Positions 10,666-23,900 of a DNA stretch of 64,000 bases are shown here, piece by piece. The notes under the pieces were generated by a model. The model searched no databases. It had not been told where the DNA came from and saw nothing but the letters and a program-made list of their open reading frames with translations. The stretch covers positions 69,947,924-70,011,923 of the forward strand of contig NC_086024.1 of assembly GCF_036323735.1 (NCBI RefSeq), written 5' to 3'. Made by a program: the position numbers and the translations under genes. The number at the start of each line of letters is the position of its first letter. Positions within the stretch are counted from its first letter, which is position 1. The stretch is from Rattus norvegicus. Its lineage: Eukaryota > Chordata > Mammalia > Rodentia > Muridae.

Positions 10666-12485
10666 AGCAAGTGACTAAACCCTTTCTAGGATGTACATAT
10701 TCTCACCAGCAATAAATTCTTGTTTTAAAAGGAAGTTTATTTCAGAACATGAAGGGGATGCATTATGACCAATACACATTATATTTTCAGAGATCAAAGA
10801 AATGCAGGCTGTTTCCTAAAGTACCATAAAGAAATGTTTATACATTAATAAAGATATGTTTATATATTAATGATTCCAGGGATGTATGTTTCTCAGTGAC
10901 TAGCTTCGGCACTATTGAGAAGGCATAACTTTCTCATCTGAGATGAATAACTATATTGTCACAGATAGTAGTGACACATGCTGGCAATTGTGTCACTCAG
11001 GGAGAGATAGAGGGAAAATGGAGAGTGATGTCATTGTTTGCTATGGAGTGAGTTTGAGTCCAACTTGGGCTCTGTCAGTCTTTCCTGTCTGGGAAAAAGC
11101 AAAAGGACAAGTTGTTCCTTGCTAAGAGCTTAGAACCTCATGGCAGAATCTGGGAAGAAAAAGTATAGTATCAGATCAAAGGAATAATTATTTCACCAAT
11201 CTGAATCCAGCTTCGTAATAGTAGCCCTGCCTTCCTAAGGATGGTCCCTTAGCCAGGTGAATGACTGACCCAAATAGAGTATTAAGTCTTCACTCAGGAC
11301 AGAGACTATTCTCTTGCCTAGAAGACATTTTTCTTACTTATAGGCCAGAGATTCTATTCTCTAGATTGAAAGGATATTTTTTCCACTAATGAGCTTTTAC
11401 TGTTCTAGCATCTCTCTCTGAAGTGATATTGAGAAAATCCAAAATTTTATCTATAAGTATCACAGGGCAATACAATCATTTGCTTAACATATTTTTAAAA
11501 TTTTCTTATTATGATTATACATATAACAGATAATAATGAACACTGAGGATTTCATTGCTACAAAAGTGTCATATAATTTGAGTGAGATATTTATATCACA
11601 GAAATTAGTTTTGTAACAAAAATAAAACACATGAACAATTCCATGAGCCCATTATAAAGACAGTAAATACACAGGAAAGATGTTAAATGTTGTCAACAAA
11701 ATATATGGCAATGTTTTCCCCAGTTCTGCTAAAAGATCTCTGGGTAAACTCATTCTTCAGCTTTTCTTTCCACCCTTGAATTCTTAGCAACAATCATTAT
11801 AATATTCTTTCTCTATATATGATGAAGAAAAACTCTGCAGATTTTTCCATTAATATCGTATTGTATAAGATTGAAGAAGGTGTAAGCACAGGAAAGCATT
11901 GAAGATTCTGCTCATGCAAGACAGAGACTGTTCAAAATTTGTCCCTAAAATAAGGTAGTTCTTAACTGTATCATCAACTCTCCTCTTAGGTTTTATATAA
12001 ACCTACATAAGCATGGTGAATATTTATGCAAGCATTAGCCAGGAAACAAACATCTATGTGCTGGAATATTCAGTATAATATATTTCTGAAGCATTTTTGA
12101 AATGAAAATGACTATCATATAACACATTACACATTACGACCTTCTTAATGTATTTGTTTCTAGTGGTGTAATTAACTTACATATTTAAAATAGGTTTTTA
12201 AAATTTAAGCAATGCCATGCTAAGCATCCTCTAAAAATCTAATTACCTTTTCTCAATATTTATAAATTATAATTTTGTATAATTTTAAGTAAAATATAAT
12301 ATTGATATTTTTTCTCATGTTTTCTTGATACTTGGGCATTAATTTGGAGAAAACTTTTAATCTTTAGGTTTAATGGTGATGATTCTTATTTTATTCAAGT
12401 ATTTGCCCAACTCAACACTTTTATTTTGTAATATTTTAAACTGTATTTATTTGTTTACCTAGTTAATTATCATAGAGATTTATTT

Positions 12486-12490
<5 letters not shown>

Positions 12491-12528
<38 letters not shown>
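12491..12528. repeat. (GT)n microsatellite
   Basis: Uninterrupted GT dinucleotide tract of about 19 units in otherwise unique AT-rich DNA. Confidence 0.97.
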
Positions 12529-12531
<3 letters not shown>

Positions 12532-14254
12532 ATTCCTGTATGTGGGTTGCAAGGAAACTAGAAAAGGACACTGAATTTCCTGGAGATACAATTATAGGCA
12601 ATTTAGATTTACTTGACATGGGTACTGGGGACTAAATTTGAATCCTTTTGAAAAGAAGCAAATGTTTCCATTGCTTACAAATTTTCTTCACTTTAATCAT
12701 AAATGTTTTAGCTAGATTTTATGCATAAGATTTTTAGTGTTTTGCCATGATTTTCTATTTTGTAAGGTATCAACATGTAAGTTACTGAGTTTTGTAGATT
12801 TGTTTTAAAGCTACATTCCTTGCTAAATTCTCTTACTCATTTTAATAAACTGGACTTGGTTAAATTCGTCTTAAGTCTTTGTGTGCTCTCAGGGCTGCTT
12901 CTGATTGCCAAGTGTCTTTTTCTCCAACAGGCATCTCACTCAAGCTGTATACATTTGCAATATCTGATTTTAACCACACACTCTTCATCCTATTGACCCA
13001 GAGTGAAGATTGATACTCTTATCTGAAGGACTGTTCCCTTGAGTATATTTAAACCAGACCAATCTCGGTGTTTAATCTGGTTCATCAGGAACCATTAGCT
13101 TTGATTGGTTTGTTTTTCTCCCCCTTCATCTCTGGACTTGATTTTATTGAGTTAACAACTATTTTCCCCTGAGAGTATCTACCACAAGCCTGTTCAAAGT
13201 AATTCCAGTATCTTTCTTGTAGAAATTGAACTCATCTTTTCCCCCTTTAGTTTTATTTGAAGAACTGTAATGAATTCTGTATTTGTTCGAAATTGTGAAT
13301 CTGTGTGAGGATTAAAGATACTTGTATCTGTATCACTTTAGCCTGATATTTCTCCTCCATTTCTGTATTGTACAATTCAATTAAGAAGAATAAACACCAT
13401 TTATTGAAGAATGACCTATTTTCATTCAATTAATTCTCATTAATTATTATTTGGCTACCATGATTTATGGTGTATCACGAAAAATATTTGTTTATATTTT
13501 CAAAATACCAGAAAAATAGATTAGTGATCTTTTTAATATGTAAATAAGACTGGAAAGAATTATTTAAGAATTGAGTATAACTCTGGATATGTATATATGT
13601 ACATGTACATGTATATATATATAAAATCATACACTATTCAAAAGGTAACAATATATTAAACCCTGGAAAATTTCAATCTATGAGATTTTTGCAACTGTTA
13701 TAAGAATAGTAAGTGAGCTATGCTACAGGTATGTACACTTTGTCTTTCTGTAGGCTTAAAGCCTCATCCACACTTTGGTGTAGTAATTCTGAAGTTATTA
13801 ACAAATAGAAAGCTCTAAAGTTCTTATTCAGAACACACACAACTAGTTCTGTAGGTGTCTGTGACTTCAAGTAAATATTGTACCTCTTCCAAGTCTAATC
13901 GTTTATCACTTCAAGGAAAATGCATCACTCCGTGCTTCACAGAGTGAGTTGTAAGATCCAAGTAAGCTTGAATCTCAAAGCCGCCTCGGAAAATATAAGT
14001 CAACAAAATTATGCTTGTTACTATGTAGTGGACGGCTCTTATTATAAATTCACAGGATGTTTTCTTCCTTAGTTTCAAATTTCACAACGTAAGGAGCACT
14101 CTGTCTTTCTTAGCTTGTCTGTAAAGCCGTAACTGCTGTGAAATGGCTTTGATAATTACCTTATCTAAAATATTCTGTGTAATCCTAAGTTTCAATATGA
14201 CTATATTAATAAATAATAGCAATAAATAACAATATTATGGGAAATAATACAATT

Positions 14255-14680
14255 TTTGATCAGGATTATTAATACTGTGATGAAATGTGATGCCCAGAAG
14301 CAACTTGGGAAGGAAAGAGCTTATTTAGCTTACATATCAGAGTCACTCAATTCTGAGGGGAACCAAGGCAGGATCTCAAAAAGGGCAGAAACCTGCAGGC
14401 AGGAACTGAGGCAGATGCCATGGAGGAGTTTTACTTTTTGGTTGCCCCTTATAGGTTACTCAACTTGCTTTCTTACAGCACCCAGGACCACCACGCCACC
14501 TTTGGCCTTAGTCACAATACACTGGGCTATCCCACATCAATCACCAGTTAAGAAATTTTTCTATGAGTTTGATTATAGACCTATTTCACAGAGCCAATTT
14601 CTCAATTGACCCTCCTTCCTCTCAGATGACTCTAGCTTGTGTGAAGCTAACAGAAAACTATCCACCCCGATTCCTTGTTT
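14255..14680. repeat. Rodent interspersed repeat, family not assigned
   Basis: The run of motifs resembles a common rodent interspersed repeat that I cannot name with confidence: agaagcaacttgggaaggaa, agagcttatttagcttac, ccatggaggagttttac, gctttcttacagcacccagg, ctcagatgactctagcttg. There is no intact coding region. It may be a fragment of an LTR or other non-LTR family. Confidence 0.55.
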
Positions 14681-16022
14681 AAATCCCAACCCTTCAAAAT
14701 TATGTAAATTTAATTGGTTGGCTAGTGTTGGGACTAAATTCTGAGAAGGTCCATGTTATGCCTGTAGCAGTATAATGATAATTATAGTTGCAACATATTT
14801 ATACTTAGTTGAGAATTTTATATGAACAAAAGAATATGAGGGAACTTAAGCTACATCATTTTATGACATTTGTAGTAAAGACGAATAGGATTAAGTTTAG
14901 ATTAAGCTAATGGAAGTGTCCTATTAGCAGCAATTAACACCAAAATGTTTAAGGTGCTAAATACTAAGACAGGATGAGTCAAGAAAATAAAGTGATGACC
15001 AAACAATAGTAGTTATTTCTCTGAACTGTCTAGGCTATCTGAGGAAGCCATTCAGCAATAAAGATAATGTGTGTTTCTTATCTCTACTTTTTCGTTTGAC
15101 TTAAATATAAAATGGTGGGAAACAGAAATTCATGATCATATAAGGAATCTTCCATTAAATACATCATATGATGTTAGTAGTATGTCTTTTTCTTAAGGGA
15201 CAATGAAAGTGAAATATCTGAATCACTTCTACATGCATCAGTAAACCATGGAGAAAACGATCATATTTTTTGGTTAAGGATATCATACAGGCTTGCAGTG
15301 ACTCATATGGCAAGGATTACATGATAAGAGAGCATATATGAATTTGATAATCCAAATTATATTATGTCATCAGAAATTAGATTGGAGCCTCTATCTTAAC
15401 TGATATGACCATGGGCAAGGATAAAGGACAGAATGTTGCCGGCTCCCAATTCCCTTTCCCCTCAATTGCCTTGATATTTGTGAGCAAGATAGGAAGAACA
15501 CCAAGTCAAAAGTGTTTTCCACCTTTCTTGGGACCAGACATTGATGCTCTTACTTGTATGTGAAGAATGGAATCAGAATGAGAGCAGGTCTTGTTATAGA
15601 TGACAAAGGAAATTAAGATTTTTTATTACAATATTTGAAGATACTATACCTGCTAAACTAGTCATCATCACACATGAATAAAAATTTCATAACATGGAAT
15701 ATACCATAGTCTCCCATTTATCACTATTACTGTTTTTGAGGTAAAGTTTCATGCTATAATGCATGCTGACCTGCATCTAAAAATTCTCCTGAGTAAGCAT
15801 TCTTCTTGTTGAGATTTCAGGCGTGTATTATCAGGCCTGGCTCAGGTTACTTCACATTGATTAATGTAAAATATGCAGAAAGAAATATAAGAAACTTGAG
15901 AAATGCAATTACCATAATATTTTCCCTTACAGTTTTGGGATATATGTTGTTAGTATGCAAGGATTGTATTTAATACTGTGTGATTTATTTAAAATTGTAT
16001 TAAGTATTCATACGTATATTGT

Positions 16023-16375
16023 GCTTGGATACCATCCACTTCATCCACTTCCCTCCAAATGTTCCACCTCCCCAACTCTTATTCTCTCAACAATATGATT
16101 GATCTCCCTCTCTTTCAAAAGTTAAGGCACACCAAGTGCATTCAGTGGTGCCTGTATGTGCATGGGATATAGGACTATCTATTAGAACATTTATGATTAA
16201 TCTGTCAGGGTCTTCAAACTTAACAAAAGTGATTCTTGTCCGAGTAGACCTTAATTACTATTACTCAGCTAGGAGTAGGGCTTCATGGGCTCATTTCTGG
16301 TCAATGTTGGGATTCTTGACTGTCTTGAACTTGTGTAAGACTTGTGCCTGAAGTTACAGCATTGAGAGTTCACAT
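16023..16375. repeat. Unassigned rodent repeat next to L1
   Basis: CT-rich start (ccacttcatccacttccc) followed by motifs such as gggatataggactatctatt, cagctaggagtagggcttc and gggattcttgactgtcttg. These resemble an abundant old rodent repeat, possibly an L1-related 3' end in antisense. It abuts a sense L1 at about 16376. Family and strand are uncertain. Confidence 0.45.
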
Positions 16376-17030
16376 GAGGACCAAAGAATGGATGCTTCAG
16401 TCCTTCTTAGAAGGGGGAACAAAATACTCAAGGGACGAAATACAGAGACTAAATGTAGAGCAGAGACGGAAGGAAATGTTATCCCACCTGGGGATCCATC
16501 CCATATACGGACATCAAACCCAGACACTATTGCTGATGCCAAGAAGTGATTGCTGACAGGAGCCTGATATAGCTGTCTTATGAGAGGCTCTGCCAGATTC
16601 TGACATATACAGTGGCAGATGCTCGCAGCCAACCATTAGACTGAGCACGACGTCCCCAATGGAGGAGCTAGAGAAAGGACTGAAGGAGCTAAAGGGGTTT
16701 GCAACCTATAGGAAGAACAACAATATCAACCAACCAGAACCCTAGAGCTCCCAGGGACTAAACCACCAACAAAAGTTTACACATGGAAGGATGCATGGCT
16801 CCAGCCACATATGTAGCAGAGGATGGCTTGTCAGACATCAATGGAAAGAGAAGCCCTTGGTCCTGGGAAGGTTCGATGCCCCAGTGTAGGGAAATGTCAG
16901 GGCAGGAGATAGGAGTGGGAAGGTGAATGAGAGAATCTTCATAGAAGCAGGGGGTTTCCAGAGGGGAAATTGGGAAAGGGGATAGCATTTGGAATGAAAA
17001 TAAATAAAATATCTGATAAAAAAGATTGTA
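16376..17030 (+). mobile_element. L1 3' end, 5'-truncated
   Basis: Sense L1 3' UTR starting at catgaggaccaaagaatgg. It runs through tgacaggagcctgatatagc and gcagccaaccattagactg, and ends at a typical ggggatagcatttggaatg followed by an AATAAA-containing tail. The G-rich tract is reduced compared with the 3789-4487 copy. Heavily substituted, therefore old. No open reading frame of its own. Confidence 0.9.
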
Positions 17031-17350
17031 TGCCACTATATCTTGAAATATATATATATGCTCATATAATCAATAAAAATATGGACAAACATACAGAGAT
17101 GCTTTCTAATAGACTCTTGTTGAGTCTTCAAAGCCATAACAAAAAGTTAAGGATTTATGAGCAATAAAAACTAAATTCTAACAGTAAAAATCAAAACAAA
17201 CAAACAAAAACCCCCAAAACAAACAAAATGAAAATATTGTTTTGCTATAGAAATCTACCCTCTCAGCTTTTAAAATCTTTTTGTTGCTTTTTTTTTATAC
17301 AATGATCCTGAGTCTCAGAGAATAAAGGTATGGAAATAGTAATAAATCTC
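17031..17350. other. A-rich spacer with (CAAA) units
   Basis: Short AT-rich interval between two L1 copies. It contains an A-rich CAAA/AAAC patch at about 17185-17230 and no other recognisable element. Confidence 0.55.
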
Positions 17351-17362
17351 CCCCCTAAGTTC

Positions 17363-18463
17363 ATTTTCTTTTGGCTATTTTATTTATTTGCATTTCAAAT
17401 ATTATCCCCTTTCCTGGTTTCCCCTTCACAAACCCCCTTTCCCATCTCCCCTCCCCCTGCTTCTATGAATGTGCTCCCCCACCCACCCACTCCCACCTCA
17501 CCACCCTGGCATTTTCCTACCCTGGGTCATCCAGCCTTCACAGGACCTAGAGCATCTCCTCCCACTGATGCCAGATAAGGTTATCCTCTGTTACATATGC
17601 AGATGGAGCCTTGGGACCCTCCATGTGTACTCTTTGATTGGTGATTTAGTCCCTGGAAGCTCTTGGGTGGAGTGTCTTGTTGATTCATATTGTTGTTCTT
17701 TCTATGCCAGTGTAAACTCCTTCAGCTCCTTCGGTCCTTTTCCTAACTCCTCCAATGGGGTTCCCGAGGTCCGACCAATGGTTGGCTGCAAGTACCTGCA
17801 TCTGTACTTGTCAGGATCTGGCACAGCCTCTCAGAAGATAGCTTTATCAAGCTCCTGTCAGCAAGCACTTCTTGGCATCTGCAATACTGTCTGCATTTGG
17901 TGTCTGTATATGGGCTTGTTCCCCAGGTGGAGCTGTCTCTGGATGGCCTTTCCTTCGGTCTCTACACTTTGTCTCCTTATTTCCTTTAGACAGGAGCAAT
18001 TCTGGGTTAAAAATATGGAGTTGAGTGGGTGGCCCCCTCCCCCAACCGGAGGTTCATGTCTAACCTCTGGATATGATCTCTACAGGTTGGGCATTTTAGC
18101 TAATGTAATCCCCTTGGGTCCTGAGAACTTTTTGCTTTCCTGGCATCTGGGACTTTCTGGTGTTTACCCTCATTTTTCCATCCCCCATTTCTACACACCT
18201 CTGTCCAATTTCCTGACACAGGTGTGTTTATCATCCCTGTCTCCTCTCATACCTGATCTTGCCTCAGCTTTTCCCTTCCCCTCTTCTCTTACTCCCAAGT
18301 CTCTCCCACCCTCTACCTCCAGTGAGCATTTTGTTCCCCTTCTAAGAAGTACTGAAGCATCCATACTTTGGTCTTCCTTCTTCTTGACCTTCATATGGTC
18401 TGTGAGTTGGATCACTGATAGGTAATCTGAGCTTTTAACCTAATGTCCAGTTATCAGTGAAAA
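17363..18463 (-). mobile_element. 3' half of the twin-primed L1 (antisense)
   Basis: Antisense 3' UTR and ORF2 tail. It opens with tatttatttgcatttcaaat and the C-rich complement of the G-rich tract. A 318-codon open frame on the + strand (17469-18425) runs antisense through it; it is Pro/Ser/Leu-rich, lacks known domains and matches no protein family, so I do not call it a gene. Confidence 0.9.
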
Positions 18464-18469
18464 CACAGC

Positions 18470-19642
18470 AATCATGAAAAAAAGTGCATGTTATTGGTAC
18501 AGAGACAGACAGGTAGATCAAGGAAATTGCGTTGAATACCCAGAAATGAACCCACACACCTATGGTCACTTGATCTTTCACAAAGGAACTAAAACCTACC
18601 AGTGTCAAAAAGACAGCATTTTCAACAAATGGTGCTGCTTCAACTGGCAGTCAGCATGTAGAAGAATGCAAATCAATCCATTCTTATCTCCTTGTACAAA
18701 GCTCAAGTCCAAGTGGGTCAAGACCTCCACATAAAACAAGATACACTGAATCTAACAGAAACAAAGTGGGGAAGAGACTTGAACACACAGGAATAGGGGA
18801 AGATTTCCTGAACAGAACAACAATGGCTTATGCTCTAAGATCAAGAATTGACAAATGGAAACTCATAAAATTGCAAAGTTTCTGCAAAGCAAAGGACACT
18901 GACAATGGGACAAAATGGCAACCAACAGATTGGGAAAAGATCTTTACCAATCCTACGACCAATAGAGGGCTAATATTTAATACAAAAAAGAGCTCAAAAG
19001 ATAGACTCCAGAGAATCAAAAAACCCTATTAAAAGGTTGGGGGGGGTGTACACAGCTAAACAGGGAATTCTCAACTGAGGAATACTGAATGGGTAAGAAA
19101 CACCTAAAGAAATGTTTAACATCCTGATAAGAATTCATTCATATCCTCAGTGTGGAAATAAAATGGATCTCATAGAGATGTGGTTCAGTGGCTAAGATAA
19201 AAAAAACTCAGGTGACAGCAGATGCTGACAAGAATATGGAGAAAGGGGAACACTACTTCAGTGTTGGTGGAATTGCAATCTGGTACAACCCCTGTGGAAA
19301 TCAGTCTGGCTATTCCTCACAAAATTTACAATAGTGCTACCTGAGGATCCATCTATAACACTCCTGGGTATGTACCCAAAAGATGCTCCACCCTATAACA
19401 AGGACACATGCTCCACTACATTCATAGCAGTCTCATTATAATAGCCAAAAGCTGGAAACGACCCAGACATCCCTCAACAAAGGAATGGATACAGAAAATT
19501 TGGAACATTTACAAAATGGATTATTATTCACCTGTTGAAAACAATGACTTCATGAACCTCTCAGGAAAATTGATGGAACTGTAAAATTTCATCTGCAGTA
19601 AGGTAACCCAATCACAAAAAAAAAAATCACACATGTTATGTA
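18470..19642 (+). pseudogene. L1 ORF2 C-terminal fragment (inverted half)
   Basis: Sense ORF2 coding from the region after the reverse transcriptase domain (translation includes HTYGHLIFHKGTK, then SRIDKWKLIKLQSFCKAKD) to the tail (cccaatcac at about 19606-19614). ORF2 normally encodes the L1 endonuclease/reverse transcriptase. Only the C-terminal part is present and it is broken by stops and frameshifts after about 19030. Confidence 0.9.
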
Positions 19643-19654
19643 CCCTCTAAGTTC

Positions 19655-20244
19655 TTATCTTTATACCATCTTCATTAGTAAAGCTCTAGACCCTCTTTTT
19701 ATAGTGGATACTAGTTAATACAGAAACAAACATGTCAAATTGTGGCATGAAAAAGAGATTGTTACATGTCCAGTTCTAAATTGGACACTTCTTTTCATGC
19801 TTTGATGGCACTAGAAATATTTGAATTGTCCCATTCACTTTGAAATTTCTATTGGTATTATTTTTGTTCTGATCATGCCTGAGGAGCCTTGCTGTTGGGA
19901 CTCTACAGGTATAGGCTCCTAGATTGTTAGAAGACAAATCTCATAGCAAACTCTCTGATCCTCCAAATCTTATAGTACTATTGCCTCTTATGCTATAGTG
20001 ACCCCTGATTCCAAAGTTCCAGAGTTGTATTCTGTACGTATCCACTCTTGTTGGGCTCTGTAACTCTGCTTTTTGGTTGGTTGTAGTGTCCTATAGGTAT
20101 CCATCAGTTGCAAAGAGAGGCTTCCTTGACGAGGGATGAAGGCATAATGAATCCATTCCACTAGCCTTTTTATCTTATCCTTTTGACAAAGATTTGAGAG
20201 ACATTTCTATGCTGATTTATGTTTGTTTATGTGATAAATTTGTC
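19655..20244. other. Unassigned sequence, possibly an old repeat
   Basis: No coding region. The stretch at about 20020-20150 (ggctctgtaactctgctttt, ccatcagttgcaaagagagg) resembles a common rodent interspersed repeat whose family I cannot name. It leads directly into an L1 3'-end remnant. Confidence 0.4.
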
Positions 20245-20325
20245 AGTTTGAAATGTCCAGGAAACCCAGAAAGGGAATTACATTTGAAATGTAAATAAAA
20301 AATACACAAGAAAAAAAAAAGAAAT
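20245..20325 (+). mobile_element. L1 3'-end remnant with poly(A)
   Basis: Short sense remnant containing the canonical L1 terminus: aacccagaaagggaattac, then catttgaaatgtaaataaa and an A-rich tail. Upstream L1 sequence is not recognisable, so it may be a severely truncated insertion or the end of the unassigned repeat before it. Confidence 0.7.
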
Positions 20326-20454
20326 ACCTTGAATACCTTGATTTGTACATCTCCTAAATTTTATACACAACAACTTGAAAAGGGGTAATTTGGCTGAAAG
20401 TGGTAGAAGCTGTTGCCACTGTCTCTTTTTGCTTCATAAATGAAGTTCAAGATG

Positions 20455-20680
20455 TGGATCTCAACCTTTTGGTCCATCTGACATGCCTGCTATCTGGGAG
20501 CTATCATCATGGTCTTTAATGTTCAAAAACATGTCAACTACACTTTCTGTTTTAAGTACATTGGTCACAGTGTTTTGTCACAGTAATAGAAAAGTAGCTA
20601 ATACAAGTTCTATTTTTCTGGTTGGTATGATGAGTCAGACATTTCCACCCCAAGTGATCAAAACTACCACTGTGCTTAGG
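20455..20680. repeat. Unassigned rodent interspersed repeat
   Basis: The stretch around ttggtcacagtgttttgtc and acagtaatagaaaagtagc resembles an ending common to several rodent repeats (cagcaatagaaaagtaac type). Family and boundaries uncertain. The 105-codon frame across it is not gene-like. Confidence 0.4.
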
Positions 20681-20884
20681 AATCTCAAGTTTGTTAGTGG
20701 TTTGGATTGGTTCTGTGTTCCTTCTGCTCTCCCTTCATCATGTTTCTGTATGAGCAGAACTCACTTTGGACACATGGATGTTTTTGATAATAGGATGTGA
20801 GAAAATTGAAAATTTCAATATCGGAGCAGAAACTTCAAGCATGTACCCACATTCTTGAGTTCATGCCCTTTCTACTCCATGGTA

Positions 20885-20915
<31 letters not shown>

Positions 20916-20924
20916 CTATATATG

Positions 20925-20995
<71 letters not shown>
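20885..20995. repeat. Compound (TA)n(TG)n microsatellite
   Basis: A (TA)n tract with GTA interruptions to about 20943, then an uninterrupted (TG)n tract of about 26 units. Open frames running through it encode Tyr-Ile and Cys-Val repeats and are artefacts. Confidence 0.97.
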
Positions 20996-20996
<1 letters not shown>

Positions 20997-23900
20997 ACAG
21001 TGATCTATTTCCCAGGAAAACACCTGAGGCTAAGCTGCTCTGTCCAGTTACACCAGTTGAGTCGCTCCAGTAAAGAGCATAGGAACCAAGTGTTCCTGTC
21101 ATGGTCGACTGAGAAAGGGGTGAATCAGCTTAGAAAACATTGGTCTTTCCATTGTAATTAGCTTATGGTTCCAGGTGAGGTGACCTGAGGAAGATGATGT
21201 GCTTCCGTTGCTTTACAAAGTTCAGTAATGGGATCAACAAAATAACAGGAAAACAGCAATGAAAGCTCACCAGAATACTACATTCTTGGAAATTTTTTTC
21301 TAAATGAACAATTATTTATTAGTTTCTATAATTTTTAGGTGAGCTTTATTTCATAACTTATAAAATGAGTCTTTAAATCAGTATTTCAACTTGGTTTCCT
21401 GATGATATGCTAATTTAAAAGATATTAAAAGCCTGAATCAAATTGTTTTGTTTATCTCAGGAACATAACCTGTTACTCTAGTAGTTCTCACTTCTTTGTT
21501 TTGTTTATTTTTCAACTTTTAACAATGTAATAGAAAATGGAGAATGTTATCATTCTGTATAAATTCATCTCTCCTTTAAAAAAATAAGTAACTTGCTTTA
21601 AGACATAATGAGTGTAGATTGCATTGTTTCTTGGTATAAATTTCTACCACGAAAATGTATTAAGCTTTACTTTAATTAGATGAAATAAGGCATTTCTAAA
21701 TTGATGATAAATGTGGCTTTAAAGTGCATATGAAATTATGCTCATGGTAATTTGTTAAATTATTATGGAAATTTCACACTTCCACAGTAATCTGCTTAAT
21801 TTGCATTTTATTTAATGTAAGAGTCCTGTCATAAATTCTACACTCTTTCCATTTCCACTTTTTTTCTTTTTTCTTTTATTTTGTTTTTTAACAGTGACTG
21901 CATGAACCTCTATAATCAGGGCTTTTGCTAATGCTGTGTCCGAACAAATTAAAATCAAGGTAGGTTGGTGGGTTTACTCAAACTCCTTTCAAACTTCATG
22001 GTGCACTATGTCCTTGGAATGCTTTTCAACTTCTTCCTAAATTATTATTATTATTAATTAACATGTCTTTTTAAGGCATTCCCTATCCTTAATCATATTT
22101 ATAGCATAGCTTGGAGTTCCTTCTTGTTCTTTCTTTCTATTCAGTTCATTAAAAACACACAGACATAACCCACAAAAAATGATCTTCTGCTAATAACCCA
22201 TCCTGTTGAAATGTATTTGTATGAAAATCTATTTGACTGTTGGCATGGCCTCTTTCAATTCACTGTAGTCATACCATATAACCATTTCTTTTCATAAGCA
22301 TTTCTCAAAGTCAGTGTGGCTTTGAGGTGTTTTTCTGAATTGTACACTTTTCAGTTGCTGAGTGGTCAATGACAATTTCAACCATAATTTTAATTTTTTT
22401 GTGTTTTAGCTATTACTCTGACAACATTATATAATATCTTAAAGCTTAAAATAACCTTACTTGTATGTTTTTTTGAACAGTTCTTCTTAATAGACAAAAG
22501 GAATGATTAAATTGCCTCTCTGACATTTTAAAGTTAGAAAGAACTCAGGCAAGAGTTAAAGCTACCTTACCTTAAGCTGAAGTTTTATTTACTTAGTTCT
22601 GCTTTATTCAGCTTTTTTTTTTGAGTATGTTAAAATTCCATCACACAACATCAGCATCAGTAATTGGCATGGTAAAATTGTATATCTAGCACAAGGGACA
22701 TGCTCCTTCATTTAGCATTTTTGCATTTCCCTGGAGCTGTGCAATTTAATATTGGAGGGAGACATTAGTTACATATAGTTATTAACAAAAATAAAATTTC
22801 ATTTCCTCGGCTGCAAATGCTGTATTATAGTATTATAACTGTTCAGCAGCTTCAGTTACTAAATACGATTTAATTGAAAAATGTAAACATTAATCATTTT
22901 CATTGTGATATCTTGACTAGAAACTTCTAGTTGCTACTGTGGGACACAAATTCAAGCTTAAAGAAGAGGCAGAGAAAGCAAGTTGAGTGAGCAAAAGTTA
23001 AATCCTGAGGTGACATCTTCCAACTTTCATTGGCCAGAACTTGGGCAAACAGCTTAAATGCAAGAGGAGCTATGAAAGAGTAGCAAATCTGTTTTCAATA
23101 GCGAAAGGCAAACTGCTGGTGAACAGTCAGCTATATCCTGACAGTTGCTCTGAACATTTCTTTCTACTAGCACTTCCTGAAAGCAGAGGTGGGATCTTGA
23201 TGAACTGAAAAGAGTACTCAGGAAGCCTGAATATATGAGAAATAATTGAGCAAGAAATGCAGAAAGCTTGTGACTAAGAAAGTGTTAGTGTGGTTGTGAA
23301 ATGTTCATTTACTTGAAAAGGATGAGGATTCTACTAGTTTGTTTCACGGTTAGAGTGTGCAAACCACTTCTGACATAGGTCATTAAAGCTGTGAAAGTAT
23401 CCAGTTTCTGTGTGAACTTCTTTTTGTATGATTTTTGTGTGCCATTGTTATTTCAGGCAAATACTAAATAATTCTATAACCATTGTCAAAGTAAAAATTT
23501 AATCAGAAAGAAAATGAATGTTTGCTTGAAATGAATGAAGCTCCTTTTCTAGTAGGGTTTAAATATTCCAGCAATATTGATATCACCAAGGAGATTGTTA
23601 GAAATGTTTAATTACTGGTCCCACCTACGGGTAACTTATTCAAAATATTTATTTCCAAAAGTTTTCAAGTTTGATGAAAGATTGCAAAAGAAAATTAACT
23701 TTCATTGTCTAGCTTTTACCATGCTGAAATTTTGTTTACAAGGTTTGTTTTTATACATGCAAAAGGAAATGAATTGTGTACTATGACCAAATAGTAACTA
23801 ACGTTACTATTGAAGGAATATGAAAAATGGCTTGCAATTTAATGTCTGATTGACTATCAGTAAATGAACAGACCAGTGAGAAAAAAGGGAGTCTTATTTC

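Larger units (their letters stand above)
10666..16022. other. Unique AT-rich DNA with minor repeats
   Basis: Mostly unassigned AT-rich sequence without convincing coding potential. It includes a (GT)n run at 12491-12528, a TATA/GTAC-rich patch at about 13590-13625, and an unassigned interspersed repeat at 14255-14680 listed separately. Nothing else is recognisable. Confidence 0.55.
17351..19654 (-). mobile_element. Twin-primed (5'-inverted) L1 with 12 bp TSD
   Basis: One L1 insertion made of two oppositely oriented halves. The 3' half (17363-18463) is antisense: T-rich tail, 3' UTR and the end of ORF2. The 5' half (about 18470-19642) is sense and carries ORF2 C-terminal coding. In the source L1 these halves abut almost exactly: the sense half ends at a version of tatgcact and the antisense half begins at cactgataag. 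The insertion is flanked by ccccctaagttc (17351-17362) and ccctctaagttc (19643-19654), 11 of 12 identical. This is the signature of twin priming. Part of the right duplicate could be residual L1 sequence. Confidence 0.8.

Noticed and set aside
20797..21161. Three open frames with Tyr-Ile and Cys-Val repeats
   Set aside because: Translations of the (TA)n(TG)n microsatellite.
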